The translations under genes and the position numbers were made by a program. Of a DNA stretch of 64,000 bases, positions 18,501-25,951 are shown piece after piece (within the stretch, counting starts at the first letter, position 1; the number at the start of each line of letters is the position of its first letter). The notes under the pieces are model-generated. The model was not told where the DNA came from. It ran no database searches and saw only the letters and a list, made by a program, of their open reading frames with translations. Source of the stretch: Myxococcus terminator_A (GTDB taxonomy: Bacteria; Myxococcota; Myxococcia; Myxococcales; Myxococcaceae); the NCBI GenBank assembly GCA_049194865.1, contig JBLZWL010000083.1, positions 55,633 to 119,632 on the forward strand, written 5' to 3'.

Positions 18501-21500
18501 CCATGGACCAGCCGTCGGAGACGATGTGGTGCAGGGTCAGCAGCAGGACGTGGCGGTCCTCGGTCAGGTGGATGATCGCCTGTCGCAGCAGCGGACCCCG
18601 CTCCAGGTCGAACGGCGTCCGCGCCTGGGCGTCGAGGGTCTCCTGGCGTCGCCGCTGCTGCTCGGCCTCGGGCAGATCACGCAGGTCCACGACCCACAGC
18701 GACAGCGGTTGGAACGCCTGGATGACCTGGACCGGCTCGCCCTGCACTTCGGTGAAGGTGGTCCGCAGGGACTCGTGCCGCTGCGCGAGCGCTTGCAGGC
18801 TCCGCTCCAGCGCCGACACGTCGACGCGTCCCTCCAGCCCGATGGCGAAGGGTGTGTTGTAGGAGACGCTCGACGGATGGAGCTGCTGCATGAACCACAG
18901 CCGCCGCTGCGAGAAGGACGCGGGCACCATCTCGCCGCGAGGAGCGGGCTTCACCGGAGGCGCGCTCACGCCCCGATGGCTCCTCAGCTCCGTGGAGACC
19001 TTCTCCGCGAGCCCCCGCAGGGTGGGCGTCTCGAACAGCGCATGCAGCGGCAGCTCCACGCCGAACGCCCTGCCCACGCGGGAGATGACCTGCGTGGCCA
19101 TCAGCGAGTGTCCTCCCAGATCGAAGAAGCTGTCATGGATGCCAAAGGCGCCGCCGCCCAGCACCTCCGCCCAGATGCCCGCGAGCAGCTCCTCGACGGG
19201 CGTGCGGGGGGCCTCGGCGGTGTCCTGGCGCGCGAGGCTCGCTTGACTGGGCGCGGGGAGCGCCTTGCGGTCCACCTTGCCGTTGGGCGTGCGCGGCAGC
19301 ACGTCCAGGCTCAGGATCGCCGAGGGCACCATGTACTCGGGGAGCCGCTGCCGCAGGTGCTCCTGGAGCAGCGGCACCAACTGACGCGTCAGCGCCGCCT
19401 GCAGGGGCTGGTTCGTGTACGCGCGCCAGGACTTCGGGGTGAAGGCGCGCCCGGACGCACGGGCGGGGGCCACCGCGCCATGCCGGAGCAGGCGCAGCTC
19501 GAACGCTCCGTCCTCCTCGCCGCCGGACCAGTGCAGGCTCACCGCATAGGGCAGCTCCTCCGCCAGCGCCCAGAGCTCCTCGGGGTTCACGCAGCTCGCC
19601 GCGGGCTGACCCCGCACCTCGGCGCGCAGCGCTCCTATCGTGGCCGGGGGCTCGTCGCGCGCGAGCACCTCCCGCACGCGGAGCACTTCCTCCAGGCGGG
19701 AGTTGGGGATGCGGTGCACCGTCACCTGGTCGGGCCGCTCGGCCTCCAGCATCCGCCGCAGCGTCTCCACCGTGAAGCCGTCGCGTTTCCAGTCCAGGAC
19801 GCGTCCGCCGTCTGGCTCCACCGCCGCCGCGGGGTCGCCGACGTGCAGCACCACGTCGTAGCGGAAGCACGTCAGCTCGTTGTGGTGCTGGCCCCGCTTG
19901 GGCCAGAGGTCCACGCGGTGGATTCGTGGCAGGTGGGCCTGCAAGGCGAGGAAGAAGGCGGGGTCCACCACCAGCTCGTTGTCGTGGGACACCCGACGTC
20001 GCACATCGCGTGACAGCTGCTCGAGCGTCATCGAGTCCTGCGCCCGGAACAACTCCACCGACAGCGCGAAGGACTCCAGCAGCGGCAGGCTGCGCACGTC
20101 ACCCACGAAGACGCGGCCCTGCTGGCCCACCGTGGCGACCGCGCCCTCCAGCACCTTCACCAGGTACTCCACCGTGGGGAAGTGTTGCAGCACGGAGTTG
20201 ATGACGACGGTGTCGTGAGAGCCGGGCTCGATGCCCGTGAAGTCGTCCGCGCCCCGGTGCAGCAGCTCGACTTCACCCAGGCCAGGCTTCATCCGGTCCA
20301 CGAAACGTTGCAGCCCGCGCAGCGCGCCCCGCGCGAAGTCCGCGCCGGTGAAGCGCTCGCAGTGCGGCGCGATTCGCACCAGCAACAAGCCCGTGCCGCA
20401 GCCGATCTCCAGCACCCGTCGGGGCTTCAGCTCCAGGATTCGCTGGACGGTGTGGTCCACGAACTCCTGCATCTCCTCGGCGGTGATGGGCTCACCCGTG
20501 TAGCTGCTGTTCCAGCTCGCGGTGTTGAACTCGGCGTCTTCCTCGTCGGCGGCGCGGTTGTACGCGTCGTCATAGAGCGTCTGCCACTGGGAGATCTGCT
20601 CGGCGTTGAGCACCTCCTCGTCGACGGCCTCACCCCAGGACTCGCCCGGAGGCGCGGGCACCACGTAGGCCACCAGCCTCGTCTGGCCCGGCGCATCCTC
20701 GCGCGCCACCGCCACGGCCTCGCGCACCGCGGGGTGCTCGGACAGGCGTGCCTCGACTTCTCCCAGCTCGATGCGGAAGCCGCGCACCTTCACCTGGTGG
20801 TCCACCCGTCCCAGGAAGCGCAGCGTCCCGTCCGGCAGGTGGCTGGCCAGGTCTCCGGTGCGGTACAGCCGCGCTCCGGGCCGGCCACCGAAGGGGTCCG
20901 AAACGAAGCGCTCGGCCGTCAGCTCCGCGCGGCCCAGATAGCCCAGGGCCAGGCCGTCACCGCCGATGTACAGCTCCCCGGGTACCCCTACGGGCACCGG
21001 CCGTTGATGCGCATCCAGCAAGTAGACCTGCGTGTTGGCGATGGGCCGACCGATGGGGATGCCGATGTGCGCGTTCGGCGCGGGGCCGCCCGGAGGCAGC
21101 GCGAAGAGGGTGGAGGTGACTGTGGCCTCGGTGGGGCCATAGGCGTTGATCCACCCGAGCCGGTCTCCCGTGAGCGCCCGCCAGGACGCGAGCTGCTCCG
21201 GCGAGGCCCGCTCGCCGCCCACGATGACCAGCCGCACGTCGGGCGGCGGGAGCACCTGCCGTAGCGTGGCGTCCGTCACCCACTCGTGCCAGTAGGCCGT
21301 GGGCACGTTCAGCACCGTGAGGCGCTCGTGCTCCACCAGCCGCAGGAACTCCGCCACGGAGGGCAGTCGCTCGAACGGCAGGAGGACCAGAGTGGCCCCG
21401 CTGGCCAGCGTGGGGAAGATCTCCTCCAGCGAGATGTCGAAGCTGATGGAGCTGCACTGCAGGACGCGGTCCTCCGGCGTGAGCCGATACGCGCCCCGCA

Positions 21501-23433
21501 CCGAGGTGACGTGGTTGACCAGTCCCCGGTGCGGCAGCAGCACGCCCTTGGGCTTGCCCGTCGAGCCCGAGGTGTAGATGACGTACGCCGGATGGTCCGA
21601 CGTCACGCGCGAGTCCAGCGGCGCCGAGGGCTCCGCGTCCAGCCGCTCCCGGTCCAGCACGAGCACCTGGAGGGTGTCCTGGACGGGCAGCCGCTCCAGC
21701 AGCCGCTCCTGGGTCAACAGCGCGCGCGCATCCGAGTCCCGGAGCATGTAGCGCAGCCGCTCCCGCGGGTAGCCCGGGTCCAGCGGAAGGAAGGCACCGC
21801 CCGTCTTGAGGACTCCGAGCAGTCCGACGATCAGCTCCAGCGAGCGCTCCATGCAGATGCCCGCGAGCCGTCCCGGGCCCATCCCCCGGCGCGCCAGCGC
21901 GTGGGCCACCTGGTTGGAGCGCTGCTCCAGCGCCCCGTACGTCAGGTGCTCCGCTCCGAGCGTGATGGCCACCGCCTCGGGCCGCACGCGGGCCTGCTCG
22001 GTGATGAGGTCCTGGATGCAGCGCTCGCGCGGGTACTCCGCCGCCGTCGCGTTCCAGGCACGCAGCGTCACCTCCAGCTCCTCCGGCGACAGCAACGTCA
22101 GCTCGGAGATGCGCGCGTCCGGCGTCGCCACCACCTGCCGCAACACGTTCACGAAGTGCCGCTGGAGCCGCTCGACGGTGGCGGGCTCGAACAGGTCCGT
22201 GTTGAAGGTGAAGGCCAGCTCCAGCCCCGGCTCCGTCACCGTCACGGCCAGCGACAGGTCATACCGGGCGAAGCGCGACTCCAGGGGCCGCTGGTGCAGC
22301 CGGAGTCCCGGCAGCATCCTCACGGGAGGCGGCGAGGACTCCAGCTCGAAGGTGACCTGGAAGAACGGGGTGAACACCAGGCTGCGCTCCACCTGGAGCG
22401 CTTCGACCAGATGCTCGAAGGGCACGGCCGCGTGGCGCAGGGCCCACTGGTGGGTCTCATGCGTCCGCGCGAGCAACGCACTGAACGGCGAGTCCCCGCG
22501 CGGCGTTCCGCGCAGCACGAGCATGTTTCCGAACCAGCCCAGGGCGCCGCCCGCGTCCGCGTCTCGCAAGCTGGCCGGCGTCCCGATGCACAGCTCGTCC
22601 TGGCCGGTGTGGTGATGCAGCACGGCCTGGAACGCGGCGAGCAGCGTGTCCGACAGCGTCACCTTTGTGTCACGGGCGAGTGACTCCAGCGCGTGTGACA
22701 GCTCGCCGGGCACCACCGCCTTCAGCGTGGCGCCGTTGTACGTCTGCACCGCCGTGCGCGCGTGGTCCGTGGGCAGGAGCAGCACCTGGGGGGCGCCGTC
22801 GAGCACCTCGCGCCAGGCCTCCACCTGCTCCCGGGCCTCCCCGGAGCTCAGCCAGTGCTGCTGCCGCTCCGTCAGGTCGGCGTACTGGGGGACGGCGGGG
22901 AGCGGCGCGTCCTCCCGCGCGCTCAGCAACGCCGCCAGCTCATCCACCAGCACCGGCACCGAGCCCGGGTCGCAGACCATCTGGTGCAGGCCGAGCACCA
23001 GCAGGTGCTCCTGCTCGGCCCACTTCACCAGGGTCGCGCGCAGCAGCGGACCCTGCTCCAGGTCGAAGGGGTACAGCGCCTCCGCGTTCACCAGCTCCGC
23101 TGCGCGCGCCTCTCGCTCGCCCGCGGACAGACCCGACAGGTCGACCTGATTGAAGGCGGGGGGCAACTCGGCCTGGACGGATTGTATGGGTTTACCTCCG
23201 CGTGCCGTGAAGCGGGTGCGGAGCACCTCATGTCGCCAGGTCAGGACCGACAGGTGTCGTTTGAGCTCATTTGTTTCGACGAGACCGTGAAGTTCTACCT
23301 GGACGACTTGATTATGGAAGGGATTGCGCCGCTCCAGTTGATCCAGAAACCAGAAACGCTTCTGTCCAGGCGAGACAAAGACGGCGTGAGACCGACCCGC
23401 GATGGGTCGGTGCTGATGGCTGGCGTAAGCCAA
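12556..23433 (-). CDS. NRPS-A: three-module non-ribosomal peptide synthetase C*-A-MT-PCP / C-A-PCP / C-A-PCP
   Basis: 3625 residues. The start is TTG 23433 with GGGAG five bases upstream. The first C domain has HQMVCDPGS (about residue 148) in place of HHxxxDG, so its catalytic second His is Gln. A1 (about 472-1390) holds YTSGSTGKPKG and a methyltransferase inserted between RGFRIELGEVEA and PNGKVDRKALP, with SAM motif VLEIGCGTG near 1007; that position is typical of N-methyltransferases. The A1 pocket reads D-I-E-N-I-G-A-V-T, which I do not recognise. C2 and C3 have intact HHIVSDGWS and HHIVADGWS. A2 and A3 both read DAFFLGVTF (Ile/Val-like). PCP serines sit in LGGHSL near 1440, 2500 and 3558. 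No release domain. Predicted output: N-Me-X-Ile/Val-Ile/Val handed to NRPS-B if the order follows the operon. Confidence 0.95.
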   Translation of the reverse strand: MAYASHQHRPIAGRSHAVFVSPGQKRFWFLDQLERRNPFHNQVVQVELHGLVETNELKRHLSVLTWRHEVLRTRFTARGGKPIQSVQAELPPAFNQVDLSGLSAGEREARAAELVNAEALYPFDLEQGPLLRATLVKWAEQEHLLVLGLHQMVCDPGSVPVLVDELAALLSAREDAPLPAVPQYADLTERQQHWLSSGEAREQVEAWREVLDGAPQVLLLPTDHARTAVQTYNGATLKAVVPGELSHALESLARDTKVTLSDTLLAAFQAVLHHHTGQDELCIGTPASLRDADAGGALGWFGNMLVLRGTPRGDSPFSALLARTHETHQWALRHAAVPFEHLVEALQVERSLVFTPFFQVTFELESSPPPVRMLPGLRLHQRPLESRFARYDLSLAVTVTEPGLELAFTFNTDLFEPATVERLQRHFVNVLRQVVATPDARISELTLLSPEELEVTLRAWNATAAEYPRERCIQDLITEQARVRPEAVAITLGAEHLTYGALEQRSNQVAHALARRGMGPGRLAGICMERSLELIVGLLGVLKTGGAFLPLDPGYPRERLRYMLRDSDARALLTQERLLERLPVQDTLQVLVLDRERLDAEPSAPLDSRVTSDHPAYVIYTSGSTGKPKGVLLPHRGLVNHVTSVRGAYRLTPEDRVLQCSSISFDISLEEIFPTLASGATLVLLPFERLPSVAEFLRLVEHERLTVLNVPTAYWHEWVTDATLRQVLPPPDVRLVIVGGERASPEQLASWRALTGDRLGWINAYGPTEATVTSTLFALPPGGPAPNAHIGIPIGRPIANTQVYLLDAHQRPVPVGVPGELYIGGDGLALGYLGRAELTAERFVSDPFGGRPGARLYRTGDLASHLPDGTLRFLGRVDHQVKVRGFRIELGEVEARLSEHPAVREAVAVAREDAPGQTRLVAYVVPAPPGESWGEAVDEEVLNAEQISQWQTLYDDAYNRAADEEDAEFNTASWNSSYTGEPITAEEMQEFVDHTVQRILELKPRRVLEIGCGTGLLLVRIAPHCERFTGADFARGALRGLQRFVDRMKPGLGEVELLHRGADDFTGIEPGSHDTVVINSVLQHFPTVEYLVKVLEGAVATVGQQGRVFVGDVRSLPLLESFALSVELFRAQDSMTLEQLSRDVRRRVSHDNELVVDPAFFLALQAHLPRIHRVDLWPKRGQHHNELTCFRYDVVLHVGDPAAAVEPDGGRVLDWKRDGFTVETLRRMLEAERPDQVTVHRIPNSRLEEVLRVREVLARDEPPATIGALRAEVRGQPAASCVNPEELWALAEELPYAVSLHWSGGEEDGAFELRLLRHGAVAPARASGRAFTPKSWRAYTNQPLQAALTRQLVPLLQEHLRQRLPEYMVPSAILSLDVLPRTPNGKVDRKALPAPSQASLARQDTAEAPRTPVEELLAGIWAEVLGGGAFGIHDSFFDLGGHSLMATQVISRVGRAFGVELPLHALFETPTLRGLAEKVSTELRSHRGVSAPPVKPAPRGEMVPASFSQRRLWFMQQLHPSSVSYNTPFAIGLEGRVDVSALERSLQALAQRHESLRTTFTEVQGEPVQVIQAFQPLSLWVVDLRDLPEAEQQRRRQETLDAQARTPFDLERGPLLRQAIIHLTEDRHVLLLTLHHIVSDGWSMGVMLQELGTLYASFKDGNESPLGALPLQYADFALWQRQWLQGAPLEKGLAYWKEQLGSARGALELPTDRPRAAARLHPSAIERAWLSAPLVAQLQALSRKEGVTLFMTLLAAWQTLLRRYSGQEDISVGTPIANRNRAELEGLIGFFVNSLVMRADLSGAPTFRELLGRVREVALGAYAHQDIPFEQIVETVSPERRIDQHPLFQVMFALQNAPLQLPRLDGLSMSFEELGTGTAKFDLILTAEQAGNELAVSLEYDTDLFDAATIERMLGHFETLLSAAVQQPDTAITALPLLSDTERRQLLVDWNATSTDFPRRQCIHELFSAQASATPDALALRFGDDSLTYAQLEAQANQLAWHLQSLGVVPDTLVGLYLERSPSLIVSMLACLKAGGAYLPLDTSYPPERLALMLRDSRAPLLITSRALSQSLSLPSDVRLLELEAESSAISQLPTHAPDSAATPANLAYAIYTSGSTGQPKGIAVPHLGVVRLVRDSDYVQLSPADSVAQVSNASFDAATFEIWGALLNGARLVGIPRDVSLSPSLFAARLREEAISTLFLTTALFNQIAHHSPSAFATLSSVLFGGELVDPDVVRSVLLHGPPSRLLHVYGPTENTTFSTWHLISSPPPPLHTVPIGKPLSNSSCFILDDSLQPLPLGVPGQLYVGGDGLARGYLHQPELTASRFISNPFSPDSRLYKTGDVARFLPDGSIEFLGRQDNQVKLRGFRIELGEVEAALLRHPALNDCVVLAREDSPGSRRLVAYFSSSSPPSGSELRDFLKRSLPDYMLPAVFVCLPSLPLSPNGKVDRKALPPPDDSLSHSDSFLPPRSPLEELLSNLWAQLLGLPRVGVLDNFFDLGGHSLLATQLVSRIRTRLGKEVPLRAIFENPTVGGLAQVLEGPKEDAETGPLLPISREQELEASFAQQRLWLVDQLQPGASFYNVPTVLRLKGPFQAHLLEKSLKEIIRRHEALRTTFENRGGRLALRVSGELPALDVAVVNLTLLAESEREPRARELIDAEAARPFDLAQGPLLRTLLIRLNEAEHLLLLTVHHIVADGWSLTVFFQELGTLYEAFSQGTPPKLAPLPLQYADFAHWQRQWLQGTVQRTQLDYWKKQLAGAPPLLELPTDRPRPPTQRHQGATRWFTLESSLVESLRRLSRQEGTTLFMTLLAAWQTLLSRYSGQHDISVGTPIASRSRAELEGLIGYFINSLVMRTDLSGAPSFRELLHRVREVALDAYAHPDIPFEQVVEALQPQRDQRYTPLFQVMFNLQSVSTMSLVLRDCEVHPEEIQTGGSKFDMLMALEETSAGIVGELEYDTDLFDATTIERLLGHFQTLLAAAVQHPDTAITALPLLTDAERQQLLGDWNRTSTDFPRRQCIHELFSAQARATPDALALRFGDDNLTYAQLEAQANQLAWHLQSLGVRPDTLVGLYLERAPSLIVSMLACLKAGGAYLPLDTSYPPERLAFMLRDAQSPLLVTSQALSKSLLVPASVHVIELDSDAPAISRNPTHAPDSSATPANLAYAIYTSGSTGQPKGIAVPHLGVVRLVRDSDYVQLSPADRVAQVSNASFDAATFEIWGALLNGARLVGIPRDVSLSPSLLATRLREEAISTLFLTTALFNQIANHAPSAFATLSTVLFGGETADAGAVRAVLLAAPPTRLLHVYGPTENTTFSTWHLVSSSSMPANTVPIGGPLSNSTAFILDEALQPVPIGVPGELFVGGDGLARGYLHQPELTATRFIPNPFAPDSRLYRTGDLTRWRPDGALEFVGRRDHQVKLRGFRIELGEIETALFKHPALRECVVVVREDVPGDRRLVAYFTSEAPVSGTELRDFLQRSLPEYMLPSAFVSLTALPLSSNGKVDRKALPSPDTSGPAADDHVEPSSPVEHVVAELMAEVLNVPRLGIHDDFFALGGHSLLATRFISLVQEILQVSVPLRVLFGHPTVATFAEALLSSPTDREELLRTAELVLSLTTQPDDAPQD
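15895..17740 (-). repeat. Near-identical NRPS cassette, copy A2 (NRPS-A module 2)
   Basis: This 1846-bp block matches 9361-11206 at an offset of 6534 bp. At its low-coordinate end identity stops abruptly inside the PCP: SRIRTRLGKEVPLRAIF here against SRIRETLRVELPLRHLF in the other copies. At the high-coordinate end it stops just upstream of the A domain. NRPS-A module 3 (about 12900-14400) is a related but more diverged version with only short identical patches. Confidence 0.85.
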
Positions 23434-23548
23434 GCGAACTCCCTGGTGGATTGAGTCGAAGACGGAGCTGTGACAACGCCGTCCGTAGGGACCCGAGTCG
23501 GTGTTTGTCCAACTCAGTCTCGGTGATTCTTGCTAATCTTTTTTAAAT

Positions 23549-23576
23549 CTTTTAAGTGGTATAGCTAGGAAGTCAA
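23549..23576 (-). promoter_or_regulatory. Candidate promoter of NRPS-A in the AT-rich divergent region
   Basis: The 232 bp between NRPS-A and the dioxygenase gene contain a strikingly AT-rich patch (23527-23565) in an otherwise GC-rich window. On the minus strand TTGACT (23571-23576) is followed after 16 bp by TAAAAG (23549-23554), a fair sigma70-like match about 110 bases upstream of the TTG start. A plus-strand promoter for the dioxygenase-exporter genes probably lies in the same patch (TATAGC at 23560-23565 is a possible -10). No clear operator was seen. Confidence 0.3.
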
Positions 23577-23665
23577 GTGGGGTCCGTGGCGCCTCTCCCG
23601 AGCCTGGGTGCCAATGGGTCCTCCGTATCGGCGGAGCCGCAAGGCTCTGGCACGAGTAGGAGCTG

Positions 23666-24649
23666 GTGGTGGATTCGCGGATTCTGTCGGACGTGGTGCA
23701 GCGGCCCCTGGCCGGTGCTCCGGCCTGTCTCCTGGTGATGAGTCCGGAGCGGGAGGGCACGGATTTGGTGGAGTGGGGACGGGCGCACGCCGAGGCGCTG
23801 AGGCACCTCTTGCGAGAGCGGCCCGCCATGCTCTTCCGGGGCTTTCGGGTGGACGGCGTAGAGGCCTTCGAGCGCTTCGCGGAGGCCATCCAGCCGACCC
23901 TGGCCGAGTACCAGGAGCGCTCCACGCCGCGCACGGAGGTGAGTGGCAAGGTCTACACCTCCACCGAGTACCCCGCCAACGAGACCATTCCGCAACACAA
24001 TGAAATGTCCTACGCGTCCGCGTGGCCCATGAAGCTGTTCTTTCATTGTGTGCAGCCGTCCGCGGAGGGCGGTGCGACACCCATCGCCGACAGTCGCGAG
24101 GTCTACACGCTGCTGTCACCCGCGTTGCGGGAGCGGTTCGCCCGGCAGCGGGTGATGTATGTGAGGAACTACGGCACAGGGGTGGACCTGCCCTGGCAGA
24201 AGGTCTTCCAGACAGAGGACCGGGGCCAGGTGGATGAATACTGTCGGCGGGTGGGAATCGAGGTCGAGTGGCTGGGGGGCCAGCGGATGCGCACGCGTTC
24301 GGTGAGGCCCGCGGTCCTTTGCCACCCGGAGACGCAAGAGGCCGTCTGGTTCAACCAGGCGCATCTCTTCCACGTGTCCAACCTGGGGGCGCGGGTGAGC
24401 GCGGCGATGCGGCTGGTCTTCAAGGAGCAGGACCTGCCACGCAACAGCCTGTATGGGGATGGCACGCCCATCTCCGACGCGGAGCTGGACGAGGTGCGAG
24501 AGGCGTACCGGAAGACGACGTTCGCGTTTGCCTGGCAGGCGGGTGACGTGATGATGCTGGACAACATGCTCGTGACCCATGGTCGGACGCCCTTCGTGGG
24601 AGCGCGTCGGGTCGTCGTGGCGATGGGCGAGATGCGCACCGAGCGCTGA
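23666..24649 (+). CDS. TauD/TfdA-family Fe(II)/2-oxoglutarate dioxygenase, SyrP-like (predicted Asp beta-hydroxylase)
   Basis: 327 residues from GTG 23666; a second GTG at 23669 fits the AGGAG at 23658-23662 slightly better. The iron triad is visible as QHNEMSY (His111, Glu113) and the distal His about 305 in VTHGRTPF, with Arg314/315 as 2-oxoglutarate ligand candidates. The FFHCVQPSAEGGATPIADSR stretch is typical of the clade containing SyrP, which hydroxylates PCP-bound aspartate at C-beta in syringomycin synthesis. That fits the Asp-coded third module of NRPS-B. The gene is divergent from NRPS-A and overlaps or abuts the exporter gene. Family and cofactor are clear; substrate is inferred from context. 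Confidence 0.85.
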   Translation: MVDSRILSDVVQRPLAGAPACLLVMSPEREGTDLVEWGRAHAEALRHLLRERPAMLFRGFRVDGVEAFERFAEAIQPTLAEYQERSTPRTEVSGKVYTSTEYPANETIPQHNEMSYASAWPMKLFFHCVQPSAEGGATPIADSREVYTLLSPALRERFARQRVMYVRNYGTGVDLPWQKVFQTEDRGQVDEYCRRVGIEVEWLGGQRMRTRSVRPAVLCHPETQEAVWFNQAHLFHVSNLGARVSAAMRLVFKEQDLPRNSLYGDGTPISDAELDEVREAYRKTTFAFAWQAGDVMMLDNMLVTHGRTPFVGARRVVVAMGEMRTER

Positions 24650-25925
24650 GCGGCAGGAGGCTTCCATCTTCGCGGTCCTGAGACATCGTGACTTCGCGCT
24701 CATCTGGTCGGGCCAGCTCGTCTCCGGACTCGGGGACTGGCTGCGCAACATGGCGCTGCTGTACTGGGTGTTCTCCGTCACCGGGGGCGAGTCGCCGGTG
24801 GCCACGGCGGCCATCACCGTGGCCACCACCGCCCCCGCGCTGTTGCTGGGCCTGACGGCGGGCACCCTGGCGGACCGCTGGGAGCGGCGAAGCGTCCTGG
24901 TCTTCTGTGATGCCGCGCGCTGCGTGCTGAGCCTGCTGCAGCTGGTGGCGGTGGCGAAGCAGAGCCTGCCCTTGGCGTACGTGGTGGCGTTCTGCTCGAG
25001 CGCGGTGGAGCAGCTCTATGACCCGGCCCGCGTGGCGCTGATTCGCACGACGGTGCCGCGCGAGGACCTGATGGCGGCCAGCTCGCTGCGCCAGGCCACG
25101 TCGAGCGCCATCATGATTCTGGGCATGGCGCTGGGCACCGGCATCTTCTTCATGCTGGGGCCGTGGGTGAGCTTCGCGCTCGACTCGGCGTCGTTCCTGG
25201 TCGCCATGTGCATCAACCTGGCGATTCGTGCCCGCTGCGTGAGCACGCCGGGGAAGGCGGTGGCCTCGGTGTGGCGCGAGGCCCGCGAGGGGCTGGCCTA
25301 CGTGCGAGGCAGCGTCTTCGTGCGCAGCCTGCTGGGGCTGGGGGCGATGGCCATGGCGGCCTCCGGGCTCATCGAGGTGGTGCAGATCTACCTGGTCACC
25401 CGGGAGCTGGGGCTGCCGGAGGACCGGCTGGCCTGGCTGGGGATGACGCTGGGCGTGGCGATGTTCGCGGGCTTCGCCGTCGCCGGCATCCTGCATCGCC
25501 GGCTGCGGCTGGAGTGGCTGCCGGGCCTGGGGCTGGGCATCTGCGGCGCGGGCGTGCTGACGATGGCCGTGGCGCCCTCGCTCGCGGTCGCCATGGGCGG
25601 CATGGTGCTGATTGGCCTGGGCAACGTGCTGCTCAACGTGGGGCTGGGGCCGCTCATGCAGACCCATGTCGAGCTGGGGCTGCTGGGGCGGGTGATGGGC
25701 GTCTTCCGCTCCGTGAGCACGGCCAGCTTGTTGCTGGGCGCGAGCAGCGCGGGCTACCTGATTGCCCACGTGGACACCCGGCACGTCACCGGCCTCGCCG
25801 GGGGAATCCTGCTGGTGGCGGCGCTGGTGACGGGGAGTCGGCTGTCCCGCGCGGTGGTCGCGTTGCGCGCCGGGGCGGTCGCCGAGGCACCCGTGCCCGC
25901 GCCGGCCGCCGTCGGCGCGAAGTGA
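24579..25925 (+). CDS. MFS exporter (MFS_3 / EntS-like), probably for the peptide product
   Basis: Integral inner-membrane transporter with about 12 hydrophobic segments. It starts with IFAVLRHRDFALIWSGQLVSGLGDWLRN, the usual N-terminus of the MFS_3 group that includes siderophore exporters, and has the loop motif GTLADRWERRSVLV. The only ATG/GTG/TTG upstream of the first membrane segment is ATG 24579, which overlaps the dioxygenase gene by 71 bp and has no good Shine-Dalgarno. A perfect AGGAGG (24655-24660) stands five bases before an in-frame ATC at 24666, exactly where homologues begin, so ATC may be the real start (419 residues). Its place behind the dioxygenase suggests export of the NRPS product. 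Confidence 0.88.
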   Translation: MVGRPSWERVGSSWRWARCAPSAERQEASIFAVLRHRDFALIWSGQLVSGLGDWLRNMALLYWVFSVTGGESPVATAAITVATTAPALLLGLTAGTLADRWERRSVLVFCDAARCVLSLLQLVAVAKQSLPLAYVVAFCSSAVEQLYDPARVALIRTTVPREDLMAASSLRQATSSAIMILGMALGTGIFFMLGPWVSFALDSASFLVAMCINLAIRARCVSTPGKAVASVWREAREGLAYVRGSVFVRSLLGLGAMAMAASGLIEVVQIYLVTRELGLPEDRLAWLGMTLGVAMFAGFAVAGILHRRLRLEWLPGLGLGICGAGVLTMAVAPSLAVAMGGMVLIGLGNVLLNVGLGPLMQTHVELGLLGRVMGVFRSVSTASLLLGASSAGYLIAHVDTRHVTGLAGGILLVAALVTGSRLSRAVVALRAGAVAEAPVPAPAAVGAK

Positions 25926-25951
25926 GCGGATGCGTGGTTCGCGCCTTCACC

